Source of the DNA: Hyphomonas polymorpha PS728
GTDB lineage: Bacteria; Pseudomonadota; Alphaproteobacteria; Caulobacterales; Hyphomonadaceae
DNA: 64,000 nucleotides
Direction of reading: 5' to 3'
Assembly (NCBI RefSeq): GCF_000685315.1
Contig: NZ_ARYM01000018.1
Location: 17,561-81,560, forward strand
The stretch's first letter is position 1; every line of letters begins with the position of its first letter. Made by a program: the position numbers and the translations under genes. The notes below the pieces were generated by a model. That model worked only from the letters and a program-made list of their open reading frames with translations, ran no database searches and was not told the DNA's origin. This document shows positions 36,988 to 47,078 of the stretch, in pieces.

Positions 36988-37347
36988 CTAAATCGTCCGC
37001 CGCGTCAGTGACAACAAAAGCCCCGCAATCGCAACGATCAGCATCAGGCCCATCACCAGTGTCATCGGACCTTCGCCCTTATGCACACCGACGCCTTCGA
37101 CCAGAACCTGCACATGCGTGAAATACGACATCCAGAAAATCCCGACCGTAACACCCCATGCCGCCGACAGCATGCGGGAGGAGCCCTGATACAGCGTGCG
37201 GATGGCGCCCCAGATCAGCGCCCCGGCCGTAATGAAGCTGACCAGCCAGAACGGCCAGGGCAGCCAATGGCCCCAATTGCGCACGACCTCGAAGATCGTG
37301 AGGAACAGGCCGAAGACGATTGCAATGTAGGCAGAGCGGCGGATCAT
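36988..37347 (-). CDS. Small polytopic membrane protein of unknown function inside the dcw cluster
   Basis: I do not recognise this 119-residue protein. It has four hydrophobic segments (~5-22, ~30-47, ~60-78 and ~95-113) with a short polar C terminus (TRRTI). Trp is abundant ([13 protein letters not shown]). Its start overlaps the murG stop by 4 nt and it ends 16 nt before murC, so it is translated with the cluster. Position suggests a minor role in wall or division, but this is only context. Small membrane proteins at this place occur in some related bacteria. Confidence 0.7.
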   Translation of the reverse strand: MIRRSAYIAIVFGLFLTIFEVVRNWGHWLPWPFWLVSFITAGALIWGAIRTLYQGSSRMLSAAWGVTVGIFWMSYFTHVQVLVEGVGVHKGEGPMTLVMGLMLIVAIAGLLLSLTRRTI

Positions 37348-38444
37348 AGTTCCGCGATCCTCTCCGCCATTTCCGCCAGTTTCTGGGCCGCATCCGGGCG
37401 GGCGGCAGTCTTTGCCGCGGCAGCGCGCGCCGCAAGGTCTGCGCCATCAGAGAGGCGCGCCGAGATCAGCTCGCCGAGCAGCCTGGGGGTCACATTGGCT
37501 TCCAGGATCATGTCGGCGGCGCCCACCTCGGTCAGCGCTTCAGCGTTCGCCGCCTGATGGTCATCCATGGCGATGGCGAGCGGAATGAGGATCGACGGGC
37601 GCCCGACAGCGGCCAGTTCGCTCACCGTGCCGGCACCCGAGCGCGCGATCACCAGATGGGACGCAGCGAGACGCTCCGGCATGTCGCGGAAGAAGGCAGA
37701 CAGCTCGCAGGCAACACCAGCATTGCGGTAGATGTTCGAGACAATCTCATATTGTTCCTCGCGCACCTGCTGGACCACCTTGAGGCGCACACGCAGCGGC
37801 GCGGGAATATGATTGGCGATCGCCAGCGGCACGACTTCGCCAATGATGCGCGACCCCTGGCTGCCACCGGTGACGAAGATGTTCAGCGTCTCGTCCGTAG
37901 GCGGATAGGGAACCTTACCGGCTTCCAGGATGGGGGCGCGCACGGGATTGCCGATCGGCATGTGCGCCGATCCGGGGGGCAGGCGGTCGAGCCGCTCAAA
38001 GCCGCTGGCCACCAGCTTGGCATGTTTGGCAAACTGGCGGTTCACCCGGCCAAGCACGGCATTCTGTTCGTGGATGATGATCGGCACGCTGAGGCGGCGC
38101 GCCGCCGCCAGCGCGGGAAAGGCCGGATAGCCGCCAAAGCCGGCGACCAGCGCCGGGCGGTGCTGCTTCATCAGGCGGCGGGCACGGGCAATGCCGGCAT
38201 TGATCTTCAGCGCCGCGCCGGGCACCGTCCAGGGTTTGCGGAAGTTGGGGCTGGCCGCCTCGATCTCTTCCTTCCAGTCTGCCGGAAAGTCGGCAGCGTA
38301 TTTCAGGCCGCGGGAATCGGAGATCAGCGCCGTGTTCCAGCCGCGCGCGCGCATTTCGTCGGCAAAGGCGCGGGCGGGGAACATGTGGCCGCCGGTGCCC
38401 CCGGCTGCGATGATGACGAGTTTTGAATCGGGTGTGTCAGCCAT
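37344..38444 (-). CDS. murG: Lipid II synthase (MurG GlcNAc transferase)
   Basis: Transfers GlcNAc from UDP-GlcNAc to lipid I on the inner face of the membrane. The ~366-residue GT28 enzyme has the glycine-rich [17 protein letters not shown] loop near the N terminus, [26 protein letters not shown] and the GGSQGSRII loop at the domain border. The start is ATG 38444, which overlaps the ftsW stop by 8 nt (ATGGCTGA). The longer frame to 38492 lies wholly inside ftsW and was rejected. Confidence 0.97.
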   Translation of the reverse strand: MADTPDSKLVIIAAGGTGGHMFPARAFADEMRARGWNTALISDSRGLKYAADFPADWKEEIEAASPNFRKPWTVPGAALKINAGIARARRLMKQHRPALVAGFGGYPAFPALAAARRLSVPIIIHEQNAVLGRVNRQFAKHAKLVASGFERLDRLPPGSAHMPIGNPVRAPILEAGKVPYPPTDETLNIFVTGGSQGSRIIGEVVPLAIANHIPAPLRVRLKVVQQVREEQYEIVSNIYRNAGVACELSAFFRDMPERLAASHLVIARSGAGTVSELAAVGRPSILIPLAIAMDDHQAANAEALTEVGAADMILEANVTPRLLGELISARLSDGADLAARAAAAKTAARPDAAQKLAEMAERIAEL

Positions 38445-39588
38445 ACTGGCCACGGCTCCTTGTGCCTTCGCCGCGGACGAGAGCAAGCGCAAGGCCGAGC
38501 GTCAATCCCATACCCACCATGGAAGAGCCGCCATAGGAGACAAAAGGCAGTGTCACACCGGTTGGCGGCAGAACGGCCAGGTTCACGCCGATATTGACCG
38601 CCGCCTGGAGGCTGAACAGGGTGAAGAGGCCCGCCGCCGCCGTGCGGGCATAGCCGTCCTCGATACGGGCAGCCGCGCGGAAACCGCGGATCGCCATCAT
38701 CGCAAAGATCGCCATCAGCACCACAATCGCCACGAGACCAAACTCCTCGGCCATCACCGCGAAGATGAAATCGGTATGCGCGTCCGGCAGGCGGGCCTTC
38801 ACCAGCCCTTCCCCCGGCCCGACACCGAACAGGCCGCCCCGGCTGATGGCTTCGGCCGCCTTGTCGAGCTGGTAGCGGTCCACCGAAGCCGGGTTCACGA
38901 ACACATCCACCCGCGCCTTCACATAAGGCAGCAGATTATAGAGCGCTATCGCCAGCACGCCGCCGCCCAGTCCAAAGATCCCCACCCAGCGCTTGGGCAG
39001 GCCGCTGACGAAGAAGGTCGTCAGAAAGGCGGCCGTCAGCAGCACCGACTGGCTGACATCCGGTTGCAGCAGCAGCAGGCCGAGCGTCACCGCATAGAAG
39101 ATGAAGGCCACCAGCGCCCAGGGGCCCTTGGGATAAAGCTCGCGCTGCGCCAGCAGCCAGCCGCAGAGCAGGATCAGCGCCGGCTTCACCGTCTCGCTCG
39201 GCTGGATGGAGAAGCCGGCAAAGCGCAACCAGCGCTGGGCGCCCTTGGCCTCATGCCCGATGCCAAGCACGGCAATCATCATCATGATACTGACGAAGAA
39301 AATCGCGGTTGCCGCGCGCCGCGCCCATTTCCGGTCAAGCGCGCTGAAACTCATCATGATCGTAAAGCTGAGGGCCGCCAGTCCCGCCTGCCGGTAGACG
39401 AAGTAATAGGCGTCGCCATAGCCGATCCGCGCAGAGGCAGACGGCCCGGCGGCGAGCGACATCAGGAGACCGATCCCCATCAGCAGAACGGCGCCGGCCA
39501 CCAGCCCCCAATCCAGCGTGCGGCGCCATTCGGTAAACCAGGATGTGTCCGAACGCGGCAGAAGCGGTGCGTTGGCCGTGTAGCTCAC
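38437..39588 (-). CDS. ftsW: Septal peptidoglycan glycosyltransferase FtsW
   Basis: The SEDS-family polymerase that makes septal glycan with FtsI. The 383-residue protein has about ten membrane helices and the SEDS landmarks: [15 protein letters not shown], the large periplasmic loop [33 protein letters not shown] with the catalytic-loop Asp, and the terminal [12 protein letters not shown]. The start is GTG 39588, overlapping the murD stop (GTGA). It sits between murD and murG as in most dcw clusters. Confidence 0.96.
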   Translation of the reverse strand: MSYTANAPLLPRSDTSWFTEWRRTLDWGLVAGAVLLMGIGLLMSLAAGPSASARIGYGDAYYFVYRQAGLAALSFTIMMSFSALDRKWARRAATAIFFVSIMMMIAVLGIGHEAKGAQRWLRFAGFSIQPSETVKPALILLCGWLLAQRELYPKGPWALVAFIFYAVTLGLLLLQPDVSQSVLLTAAFLTTFFVSGLPKRWVGIFGLGGGVLAIALYNLLPYVKARVDVFVNPASVDRYQLDKAAEAISRGGLFGVGPGEGLVKARLPDAHTDFIFAVMAEEFGLVAIVVLMAIFAMMAIRGFRAAARIEDGYARTAAAGLFTLFSLQAAVNIGVNLAVLPPTGVTLPFVSYGGSSMVGMGLTLGLALALVRGEGTRSRGQYG

Positions 39589-41000
39589 GCGGTCACCTTG
39601 AGACTGGCCGGCATCATGCCCTGCACAAGGCTGCGGAACGCGTCGCCCCGCTGCTCGTAATCCTTGAACTGATCAAAGCTCGCGCAGGCAGGCGACAGGA
39701 GGATGACCGCGCCCGGCTCTCCGGCCGCCTTGGCGTCGCGATAGGCCGCCTCCACCGCCCGGTCGAGCGCGCCGCACACCTGGCTGGGCACCTTGCCGTG
39801 CAGCGTAGCGGCAAAGGCATCTTCGGCCTGACCGATCAGGTAGGCCTTGGTGATGTTGGGAAAGAGCGGGGCGAGCGGGGCAATGCCCTCCGCCTTCGGA
39901 ACCCCGCCGGCAATCCAGTAGATGTTCTTGAAGGCGCGCAGCGCCTGTTCGGCAGCCTGGGCGTTGGTTGCCTTGGAATCGTTGATGAAGCGGATGCCGC
40001 CGATCTCGCCGACCGCTTCCATCCGGTGGGCAAGGCCGGGGAAGGAGCGCAGTCCCGCCATGATCGTACCCGGATCAAGGCCCAGCGCCCGGCACGCCGC
40101 ATACGCCGCCGCGGCGTTCTGATAGTTGTGGCGTCCGATCAGCGCCGGACATTCATCCAGCTTGCCGACGAATTCCGCCTTGCCGGACTGATTGTCATAA
40201 AGGCGGCCGTCCACCGCGCTGATGCCCTTGCCCAGCGTGTAGGTAGAGGAAATCTGCACCACCTTCTGCGGCCCCTTGGCCGACAGGCCGATGGCGATCG
40301 ACTGGGAATAGACATCGTCAAACCCGATGACGGCGACATCCTTCTCCGTCTGGTTCTGGAAGATGCGCATCTTCGCGGCCTGATAGCCATCCATGCCGCC
40401 ATGCCGGTCGAGATGGTCAGGCGAGAGGTTCATGAAGACGGCCACATCGCAGCGCAGGCTTTTCACCAGGTCGAGCTGGTAGGACGACATCTCCAGCACA
40501 TAGATGGCATTGGAATGCAGCGGGGCGAGATCGAGCACGCCGGTGCCGATATTGCCGCCAACGCGCGCGTCGCGGCCCGCCTGTTTCAGTATATGCCCGA
40601 TCAGCGCCGTGGTGGTGGACTTGCCATTGGTACCGGTGATCGCGACGATCTTCGGCCGCGCCCGCTCGGGCAGTGCCTGCACGGCGCGCGCGAAGAGTTC
40701 CATATCCCCGATCACCGGAACGCCGGTCATCTCCGCCATCCGCACCAGGCGGTGAGGTTGGGGGAATTTGTACGGAATGCCCGGCGACAGGACGAGCGCA
40801 GCAAAGGTCTGCCAGTCGCGCTTGTTGATGTCGGAGAGGGCGATGCCGGCCGCTTCGGCCTTTGCGCGGCTTTCCTCATTATCATCCCACGCATGGACGC
40901 GCGCGCCGCCAGCCTTGAGGGCTTTGGCCGCGCTGAGACCGGTGCGGCCAAGGCCGTACACCGCAACGTCTTTTCCCGCGTATTCGGTAATGGGGATCAT
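39585..41000 (-). CDS. murD: UDP-N-acetylmuramoyl-L-alanine--D-glutamate ligase
   Basis: Adds D-glutamate to UDP-MurNAc-L-Ala. In 471 residues it shows the N-terminal Rossmann-like domain (VYGLGRTGLSAAKALKAGG), the P-loop ITGTNGKSTTTALIGHIL, the NLSPDHLDRHGGMDGYQ motif (Mg/ATP site) and the C-terminal domain with INDSKATNAQAAEQAL. ATG 41000 lies 10 nt after the mraY stop; the 3' end overlaps ftsW by 4 nt. Confidence 0.97.
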   Translation of the reverse strand: MIPITEYAGKDVAVYGLGRTGLSAAKALKAGGARVHAWDDNEESRAKAEAAGIALSDINKRDWQTFAALVLSPGIPYKFPQPHRLVRMAEMTGVPVIGDMELFARAVQALPERARPKIVAITGTNGKSTTTALIGHILKQAGRDARVGGNIGTGVLDLAPLHSNAIYVLEMSSYQLDLVKSLRCDVAVFMNLSPDHLDRHGGMDGYQAAKMRIFQNQTEKDVAVIGFDDVYSQSIAIGLSAKGPQKVVQISSTYTLGKGISAVDGRLYDNQSGKAEFVGKLDECPALIGRHNYQNAAAAYAACRALGLDPGTIMAGLRSFPGLAHRMEAVGEIGGIRFINDSKATNAQAAEQALRAFKNIYWIAGGVPKAEGIAPLAPLFPNITKAYLIGQAEDAFAATLHGKVPSQVCGALDRAVEAAYRDAKAAGEPGAVILLSPACASFDQFKDYEQRGDAFRSLVQGMMPASLKVTA

Positions 41001-41010
41001 GGCGCCTGCA

Positions 41011-42204
41011 TCACCTCAGCTTCAGGGTGGCAAGGCCCATCAGGGCGAACAGGACGGAGAGAATCCAGAAGCGCACGACGACGCGCGTTTCCGGCCAGTT
41101 CTTCTTCTGGAAATGGTGGTGCAGGGGCGCCATCAGGAAGATGCGCTTGCCCTCGCCCGTCAGGCGCTTGGTGATCTTGAACCAGCCAATCTGGGTCAGC
41201 ACCGAAAGCGCCTCCAGCACGAACAGGCCGCCGATCACGACCAGCGCAAATTCATGTTTCGTCGCCACGGCGACCACGCCGAGCATGGCGCCCAGGCCAA
41301 GCGAGCCGGTGTCGCCCATGAAGACTTTCGCCGGATAGGCATTGAACCAGAGAAAGCCCATGCCTGCCCCGATCACCGCGCCAAGGATCACGGCAAGCTC
41401 GCCCGCGCCCGGCGCAAATTGGATGCCGAGATAGGAGGCGAACACGAAGTTACCGGTGAGATAGGCAATCATCGCATAGGCAGCGGCGGCAAACGTCATC
41501 GGCACAATGGCGAGGCCGTCGAGCCCGTCGGTGAAGTTCACCGCATTGGCCGCGCCGACGATGACGATCATGCCGAAGAGGATGAAGAAGCCGCCCAGCG
41601 GCAGGAAGTAGTTGTTGACGAAGGGCACCGCCACGCCGCCGGAGAAATTCGGGTCGGCCGGCTGCACAGAGGTTTTCGGCGCAAAGCCGGCAATCCATTC
41701 TGCCAGCGGATTGAGCGGCCCCCATTCGGCATGGCCGGCGGGCGTGTGCGCCCCGTGCAGGCCCATGATGATGGCGCAGGCGAGCGCCGCGATGCCGAAG
41801 CCGGCAATCAGGCGCGCCCCGGCAGACACCCCATCGGTCGATTGCTTGGTGACCTTGGCATAGTCGTCAAGGAAGCCGAGGAAGGCATAGGAAAAGGTGA
41901 CGACGAGCGTGACCCAGACATAGGGGTTCTGCCAGTTGCCCCAGAGGGCAACGGCGACGATCAGGCCCACCCAGATCAGCAGGCCGCCCATGGTGGGCGT
42001 ACCCTTCTTCGAGAGCTGCGCTTCCAGCGAGAGATCGCGAATCGGCTGGCCCTTGCCCTGACGCGCGCGCAGGAAGTTGATCAGCCCCTCACCGATCAGC
42101 ACCGTCACCAGAAATGCCGTGACGACTGCCGCACCGGTGCGGAAGGTAATGTAATTCAGCAGGTTGAATACGCCGCTGTCCGCGGCCAGCAGTTCATACA
42201 GCAT
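41011..42204 (-). CDS. mraY: Phospho-MurNAc-pentapeptide translocase MraY
   Basis: Makes lipid I from UDP-MurNAc-pentapeptide and undecaprenyl phosphate in the inner membrane. About ten helices are present with the family motifs [29 protein letters not shown] (catalytic Asp pair), [13 protein letters not shown] and the C-terminal [18 protein letters not shown]. At ~397 residues it is longer than the usual ~360; the extra residues lie in a loop near ~140-190 ([17 protein letters not shown]), and are seen in some alphaproteobacteria. ATG 42204 shares its A with the murF stop; the longer frame to 42369 runs through murF and was rejected. Confidence 0.96.
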   Translation of the reverse strand: MLYELLAADSGVFNLLNYITFRTGAAVVTAFLVTVLIGEGLINFLRARQGKGQPIRDLSLEAQLSKKGTPTMGGLLIWVGLIVAVALWGNWQNPYVWVTLVVTFSYAFLGFLDDYAKVTKQSTDGVSAGARLIAGFGIAALACAIIMGLHGAHTPAGHAEWGPLNPLAEWIAGFAPKTSVQPADPNFSGGVAVPFVNNYFLPLGGFFILFGMIVIVGAANAVNFTDGLDGLAIVPMTFAAAAYAMIAYLTGNFVFASYLGIQFAPGAGELAVILGAVIGAGMGFLWFNAYPAKVFMGDTGSLGLGAMLGVVAVATKHEFALVVIGGLFVLEALSVLTQIGWFKITKRLTGEGKRIFLMAPLHHHFQKKNWPETRVVVRFWILSVLFALMGLATLKLR

Positions 42205-43640
42205 CAGCTTACCCTCGCAGCTCCTTCTGAGCCGCCATCCATCTTGCCCAATCCGGCCGGCTGGCTCCATTGGCGCAGCCGGTCCGCTATCCGTCCCATC
42301 CCGGACGCATTCGACCCTTTGATCAAGAGCACATCCCCAGCGCGCAGTGCTTTTTGCAGCTGATTCCACAACTCATCCGCAGTCGGAGCAGATATCTGCT
42401 GCAGATCCTGCGGCAGAGCCTCAGAAAGGTGTTGCATTTCGGCACCAGCCAGGAACACCCCATCAACCCCTGCCTCAACGATCGGCCCGGCAAGGTTGCG
42501 GTGCTCCTCGGCTGAGGACTCCCCGATCTCGCGCATGTCGCCGAGCGCGGCGAGACGGCGCGCCCCCGCGCGTTGGGACAGCCCCTTGAGGGCGGCGCGC
42601 ATGCTGGCGGGGTTGGCGTTGTAGGCGTCATCGATCAGCGTGATCTCGCCGATCTCCGGCAGGGTCAGCGTTTCGGAAGTGCCCCGGCCCGGCGGCGGGG
42701 CATAGCCCGACAGCGCCTCGGCACATTCGGTGACGGAGAGACCGGACTGGCTGGCCGCGAGCAGGGCGGCGGCGACATTCTGCGCCCAGTGCGCGCCGAC
42801 AGCATCCAGCGTCACACTCACCCGGCGACCGACGATTTCCACGTCCACGCGGCTGGTGCGGCCATCGGTTTCATAGGCCACGATGCGGGCAGTGGCATCG
42901 GGCGAGGTTCCGAACGTCTCGACATTGCCCGTGGGACAGAAACTCCGTGCCCGTTCGGAGAGATAGTCCAGAAATTTATCGTCCGCCGGCAGAATGATTG
43001 TACCGCCCGCTTCCAGGCCAGCGAATATGTTCGCCTTCTCCTCGGCGATCCCCTCCACCGAGCCAAGCCCCTGAAGATGGGCGGCCGCAATGCAGGTCAC
43101 AATGCCGGTATGCGGGCGCACCATATGGCTGCGCGGGGCAATCTCTCCGGGCGTGTTCATGCCGATCTCGAACACGGCGCGCTGGGTTTCCTCCGGCATC
43201 CGCGCGAGCGTCAGCGGCACGCCCCAGTGATTGTTGAAGCTCTTGACGTTCCAGTGGGCCGGGCCAAAGGCGCGGTAGATCTGCGCCAGCATCTCCTTCA
43301 CGGATGTCTTGCCGGCAGAGCCTGTCACCGCCGTGCGATGGGCGCCGCAGCGCACGCGCGCCGCAATGCCCAGCTGCGTCAGCGCGTCCAGCACATCCTC
43401 AACCTGCACTACCGGTCCGCCCGGCATGGGCCGGGAGACAAGCGCGCCGGCAGCCCCCGCCTTGAAGGCGGCCTCCACAAAGTCATGCCCGTCGCGCTGA
43501 TCCTTCAGCGCCACGAAGAGGTCGCCCTTCTGCAGGGTGCGCGTATCGATGGAGATCGAGCCTGTCACTTCAAAGGGGGCGCTGGCCGCGCCGCCGGTGA
43601 CGAGTTCGATATCGCTGGAGATCCAGAGCGGGGCTGTCAT
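42204..43640 (-). CDS. murF: UDP-MurNAc-tripeptide--D-Ala-D-Ala ligase
   Basis: Adds the D-Ala-D-Ala dipeptide to complete the pentapeptide. The 478-residue Mur ligase has the N-terminal [26 protein letters not shown] (UDP-binding), the P-loop [32 protein letters not shown], and the C-terminal [17 protein letters not shown] signature, which distinguishes MurF from MurE. It overlaps murE by 4 nt and mraY by 1 nt. Confidence 0.97.
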   Translation of the reverse strand: MTAPLWISSDIELVTGGAASAPFEVTGSISIDTRTLQKGDLFVALKDQRDGHDFVEAAFKAGAAGALVSRPMPGGPVVQVEDVLDALTQLGIAARVRCGAHRTAVTGSAGKTSVKEMLAQIYRAFGPAHWNVKSFNNHWGVPLTLARMPEETQRAVFEIGMNTPGEIAPRSHMVRPHTGIVTCIAAAHLQGLGSVEGIAEEKANIFAGLEAGGTIILPADDKFLDYLSERARSFCPTGNVETFGTSPDATARIVAYETDGRTSRVDVEIVGRRVSVTLDAVGAHWAQNVAAALLAASQSGLSVTECAEALSGYAPPPGRGTSETLTLPEIGEITLIDDAYNANPASMRAALKGLSQRAGARRLAALGDMREIGESSAEEHRNLAGPIVEAGVDGVFLAGAEMQHLSEALPQDLQQISAPTADELWNQLQKALRAGDVLLIKGSNASGMGRIADRLRQWSQPAGLGKMDGGSEGAARVS

Positions 43641-45073
43641 CGCGCACTCGCTTTCAGGGCGGCCAGCGCCTCATCCTGGTCAGAGAAGGGCAAGACCTGC
43701 GAGCCGATGATCTGGCCCGTCTCATGCCCCTTGCCGGCAATCACCAGCGTGTCGCCTTTTTTCAGCTCACGGATCACGGTGTGGATGGCCTCGGCCCGGT
43801 CGCCAATCTCGCGGGCACCCTTCGCGCCGCCAAGGATCGAGGCGCGGATTCTGGCCGGATCTTCCGAGCGGGGATTGTCATCTGTCACGATCACATCATC
43901 GGCCTGGCGGCTGGCAATCTCACCCATGATCGGGCGCTTCTTCGCGTCCCGGTCGCCGCCACAGCCGAAGATCACCTTCAACCGTCCCGCCGTATGCGGA
44001 CGGACAGCGCGCAGCAGCACATCCAGCCCGTCAGGCGTATGCGCATAGTCCACGAACACAGCGGCGCCCGTCTCGGTCTTGCCGACAAATTCGAGACGGC
44101 CTTTCACGGGCTTCAGATTGGCAAGCCCCTCGGCCACGGCCGGGAATTCCATGCCGAGCGACAGACAGAGCGCAGCGGCCGCCAGCGCGTTCAGCGTCTG
44201 GAACTCGCCGATCAGCGGCAGCTCGATCGGTTTCTGCTCCACATCTTTCCAGTAGAGGAACAGCGTCTGCCCGGTCGCTTTCGGCATCAGCTCGTCGATC
44301 CAGAGATCCTCGCCGCGCCAGCCGAATGACACCACCTGAAGCCCGGCCTTGCGCGCCGTCTCTTCGACAGTCTCGCGATGATCGCTGTCCGCGTTGACGA
44401 TGGCTGGAATGCCCTTGGGCGCCAGATCACGGAAAAGGCGCAGCTTGGCGCCCAGATAGGCCTCCATCGTCGGATGGTAATCCAGATGGTCCTGGGTGAG
44501 ATTCAGGAAGGCAACAGCAGAGAGATCCACCCCGTCAAGACGGTGCTGCTCAAGGCCATGGCTGGAGGCCTCCATCGCGCAGTGCGTCACGCCCTGGGCG
44601 GTCAGCAGTTTCATCGTTTCACTGACGGTTACCGGGTCGGGCGTCGTGTGGCCGATATCGATCTTGCCGCTCGGCCCGATGGCGCCCAGCGTGCCCATCG
44701 AGGCGGCCTTGATCCCTGCCCGGCCCCATATCTGACGGGCAAAATCGACTGTTGAGGATTTGCCATTGGTGCCGGTGACGGCCACCACGAATTCCGGCTG
44801 CGCGCCATAGAAGCGCTTGGCCGCCAGCGCCAGCGCGCGGCGCGGCTCGTCGGCAATCACATGCGGCACGGACACCTCGCCCGCATCGCCATCCGACAGG
44901 ATCGCCGCGGCGCCCTGCGCGATGGCCTGGGGCACAAACCGCCCGCCATCATGCACACTGCCCTTGAGGGCCGCAAACAGCCAGCCCGGCTGAACCTTGC
45001 GGCTGTCAGCGGTCATTCCGAGGATCTCGGTCTCGCCATTCTCAGCGAGCGGGAAAAGGTCCGAGAGGTTCAA
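43637..45073 (-). CDS. murE: UDP-MurNAc-L-Ala-D-Glu--meso-diaminopimelate ligase
   Basis: Adds the third stem residue, in Gram-negatives usually meso-diaminopimelate. The DDNPRSEDP stretch (consensus DNPR) supports that amino acid over lysine. Other motifs: TADSRKVQPGWLFAAL, the P-loop VTGTNGKSSTVDFARQIW, and TTPDPVTVSETMKLLT with MEASSHGLEQHRLDGV. The protein has 478 residues. The start is TTG 45073, overlapping the ftsI stop (TTGA). Confidence 0.97.
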   Translation of the reverse strand: MNLSDLFPLAENGETEILGMTADSRKVQPGWLFAALKGSVHDGGRFVPQAIAQGAAAILSDGDAGEVSVPHVIADEPRRALALAAKRFYGAQPEFVVAVTGTNGKSSTVDFARQIWGRAGIKAASMGTLGAIGPSGKIDIGHTTPDPVTVSETMKLLTAQGVTHCAMEASSHGLEQHRLDGVDLSAVAFLNLTQDHLDYHPTMEAYLGAKLRLFRDLAPKGIPAIVNADSDHRETVEETARKAGLQVVSFGWRGEDLWIDELMPKATGQTLFLYWKDVEQKPIELPLIGEFQTLNALAAAALCLSLGMEFPAVAEGLANLKPVKGRLEFVGKTETGAAVFVDYAHTPDGLDVLLRAVRPHTAGRLKVIFGCGGDRDAKKRPIMGEIASRQADDVIVTDDNPRSEDPARIRASILGGAKGAREIGDRAEAIHTVIRELKKGDTLVIAGKGHETGQIIGSQVLPFSDQDEALAALKASAR

Positions 45074-46701
45074 AGTTCACTCCTGTTCTGGGAGAGGGGT
45101 CTGGGCGGCGCGGTGGCAGGCCGGAGATCCTCAAAGCGCGGATCGACCTCGAGAAGCGGCGCCACGCGCTCAATGATACGCCCAGCAACCGGCGCAGCGT
45201 TCACAGCGGCGGTCATGGTTCCGTCCTCGATGGCCTTGGGCTCATCCAGCGTCACAATCAGGGCATATTGGGGGCTGTCTGCAGGAAATACCGCAGCAAA
45301 GCTCGCAACATTGCGGTCCTTGGCATAGCCGCCGGGGATCGGCTTCTCCGCCGTACCCGTCTTTCCCGCCACGCGGTATCCGGGCACCTCGGCGCGGCGC
45401 GCTGTCCCATTCACCACGCTCTGGCGCATCATCTCGGTCACCAGATGCGCCGTCTGCTGGGAGAAAAGGCGCACAGGCTCAGCCTTCGGTGCGGCCTCAT
45501 CCTCCACCAGCACCGGCGCCGCCATCACCCCGTCATTCCCGAAGGCAGAAAACGCCACCAGAAACGCCATCGGCGTCACCGAGATGCCATGGCCATAGGA
45601 AACCGTCGCCGCCGTCACCTCATCCATGCGCGCGGGCACAAGCGGCGCGGCCGAGCCGGGCAGGCCGACGGGCGCGCGGCGGGTGAGGCCGGCCAGATCC
45701 AGAAACTGCTGCTGGCGCTGGGCCCCCAGCGCGTAATTCACCTGCACCGTGCCGATGTTGGAGCTTTCCGACAGGATTTTCCAAACGTCCGCCTCACGGG
45801 CAAACCAGTGCGTATCGGAGATGCGGCGTCCCTGGATCAGCAGGGGCTGGCCCACCGGGAACCGGTCTTCCGGCTTGATCGCGCCCACGTCCAGCGCGGC
45901 AGCAATCGTCAACGGCTTGAAGATCGAGCCGAGCTCATACACCGCGCTGATCGCCCGGTTGGTGCGGGAAGGGTCGTCCGCAGGCGTATCGCTCGCGCGG
46001 TTGGGATCAAATGGCGGCCAGCTTGCCATGCCGCGAATGGCGCCGGTGCGCGTATCCATCAGGATCGCGGCGCCGCCCTTCATGTCATAATCCATCGCAG
46101 CCGTGGCGAGCTCTGCCTCCAGCGCCGCCTGGGCGCCGATATCCAACGTCAGCCGGACAGGCGCCACCCCACCCTGAAGTGCGGCCTCCTGCGCCAGCTC
46201 GACCCCGGCGATCCCCTTCCCATCGACATTGGTATAGCCGAGCACCTGCCCGGCCAGCACGCCGCGCGGATAGGCCCGGCGGGCCTCTTCACGGAAATCA
46301 AGGCCCTCAAGGCCAAGCGCCGCCACCTGCTCGCGCTGGCGGGGCGTCAGCCCGCGCTTCACCCAGACGAATTTGCGTTTGGGATCAGACAGGCGAGCAG
46401 CAAGGTCGGCCTCGTTCAGGTCCGGCAGCACACGGACAAGCTGCCCGGCGACATCCGCGCCATCCCAGATCAGGCTCGGATTGGCCCAGAGCGACCAGGA
46501 GACAACCGACGTGGCCAGCAATTCGCCGTTCCGGTCCACAATGTCCGCACGCTGCTGAAGCGCTGCCGTCATCGGCCGGGCCGCTGCATTGGACGGCGCG
46601 TCCGACAGGGCCAGATAACCGCCCCGGCCCGCCATCAGCACGAAGAGCAGGCCGATGGCCAGCCCGGCGAGCCGTGTACGATGCCGGGAGGCTTCGCTCA
46701 T
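45070..46701 (-). CDS. ftsI: Septal transpeptidase FtsI (PBP3)
   Basis: A class B penicillin-binding protein that cross-links septal wall with FtsW. The 543 residues comprise a short cytosolic start, one membrane anchor (~12-28), a pedestal domain and the transpeptidase domain with SxxK in GSIFKPL, SSN in SESSNIGTVQV and KTG in VAGKTGTAEKP. The start ATG 46701 overlaps the ftsL stop by 4 nt (ATGA). Confidence 0.96.
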   Translation of the reverse strand: MSEASRHRTRLAGLAIGLLFVLMAGRGGYLALSDAPSNAAARPMTAALQQRADIVDRNGELLATSVVSWSLWANPSLIWDGADVAGQLVRVLPDLNEADLAARLSDPKRKFVWVKRGLTPRQREQVAALGLEGLDFREEARRAYPRGVLAGQVLGYTNVDGKGIAGVELAQEAALQGGVAPVRLTLDIGAQAALEAELATAAMDYDMKGGAAILMDTRTGAIRGMASWPPFDPNRASDTPADDPSRTNRAISAVYELGSIFKPLTIAAALDVGAIKPEDRFPVGQPLLIQGRRISDTHWFAREADVWKILSESSNIGTVQVNYALGAQRQQQFLDLAGLTRRAPVGLPGSAAPLVPARMDEVTAATVSYGHGISVTPMAFLVAFSAFGNDGVMAAPVLVEDEAAPKAEPVRLFSQQTAHLVTEMMRQSVVNGTARRAEVPGYRVAGKTGTAEKPIPGGYAKDRNVASFAAVFPADSPQYALIVTLDEPKAIEDGTMTAAVNAAPVAGRIIERVAPLLEVDPRFEDLRPATAPPRPLSQNRSEL

Positions 46702-47078
46702 CTGGGCGCCTCCGCAGCCTTGCCGGCATCTTCATCCGTGTCCGCCGTGTCAGCGGCCTCACTGGATACCGACATGACCTGCAGCGTGGTCACCGGCGGG
46801 CCGACCACTTCATCAAGGTCGCCCTCATTGGCCATCTGGCCGGGCTTGGGCGGGGCCATGCCCAGCTCCTTGCGGGCATATTCCTCAATCCAGTCCCGCC
46901 GGCTCATATGGGCGAGCTCGGTTTCCAGAAGCGCCTTTTCGCGTTGGGCTTCCTCAATCTGCGCTTCCACCGCCATCAGTTCGGCGGCGGTGTCCTTGGC
47001 ACCATATTTTGCCCGGTAGAGGCTGAAAATCAGCAACCCGGCGACCAGAAGACCAAAGAAAAATACCTTGCGGCTCAT
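46698..47078 (-). CDS. ftsL: Cell division protein FtsL-like
   Basis: A 126-residue bitopic protein: one N-terminal helix (~4-20), then a heptad-rich coiled coil (~28-65, DTAAELMAVEAQIEEAQREK, then ALLETELAHMSRRDWIEEYARKELGMAPP), the FtsL/DivIC pattern. The acidic, Ala-rich C-terminal tail (~85-126) is longer than in E. coli. Sequence similarity is weak, so the name rests mainly on size, topology and its place between rsmH and ftsI, where it is expected. It overlaps both neighbours by 4 nt. Confidence 0.87.
   Translation of the reverse strand: MSRKVFFFGLLVAGLLIFSLYRAKYGAKDTAAELMAVEAQIEEAQREKALLETELAHMSRRDWIEEYARKELGMAPPKPGQMANEGDLDEVVGPPVTTLQVMSVSSEAADTADTDEDAGKAAEAPR

Noticed and set aside
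42205..42369. Longer start for mraY
   Set aside because: It lies inside murF, and the added residues are polar; ATG 42204 gives the usual MraY N terminus.
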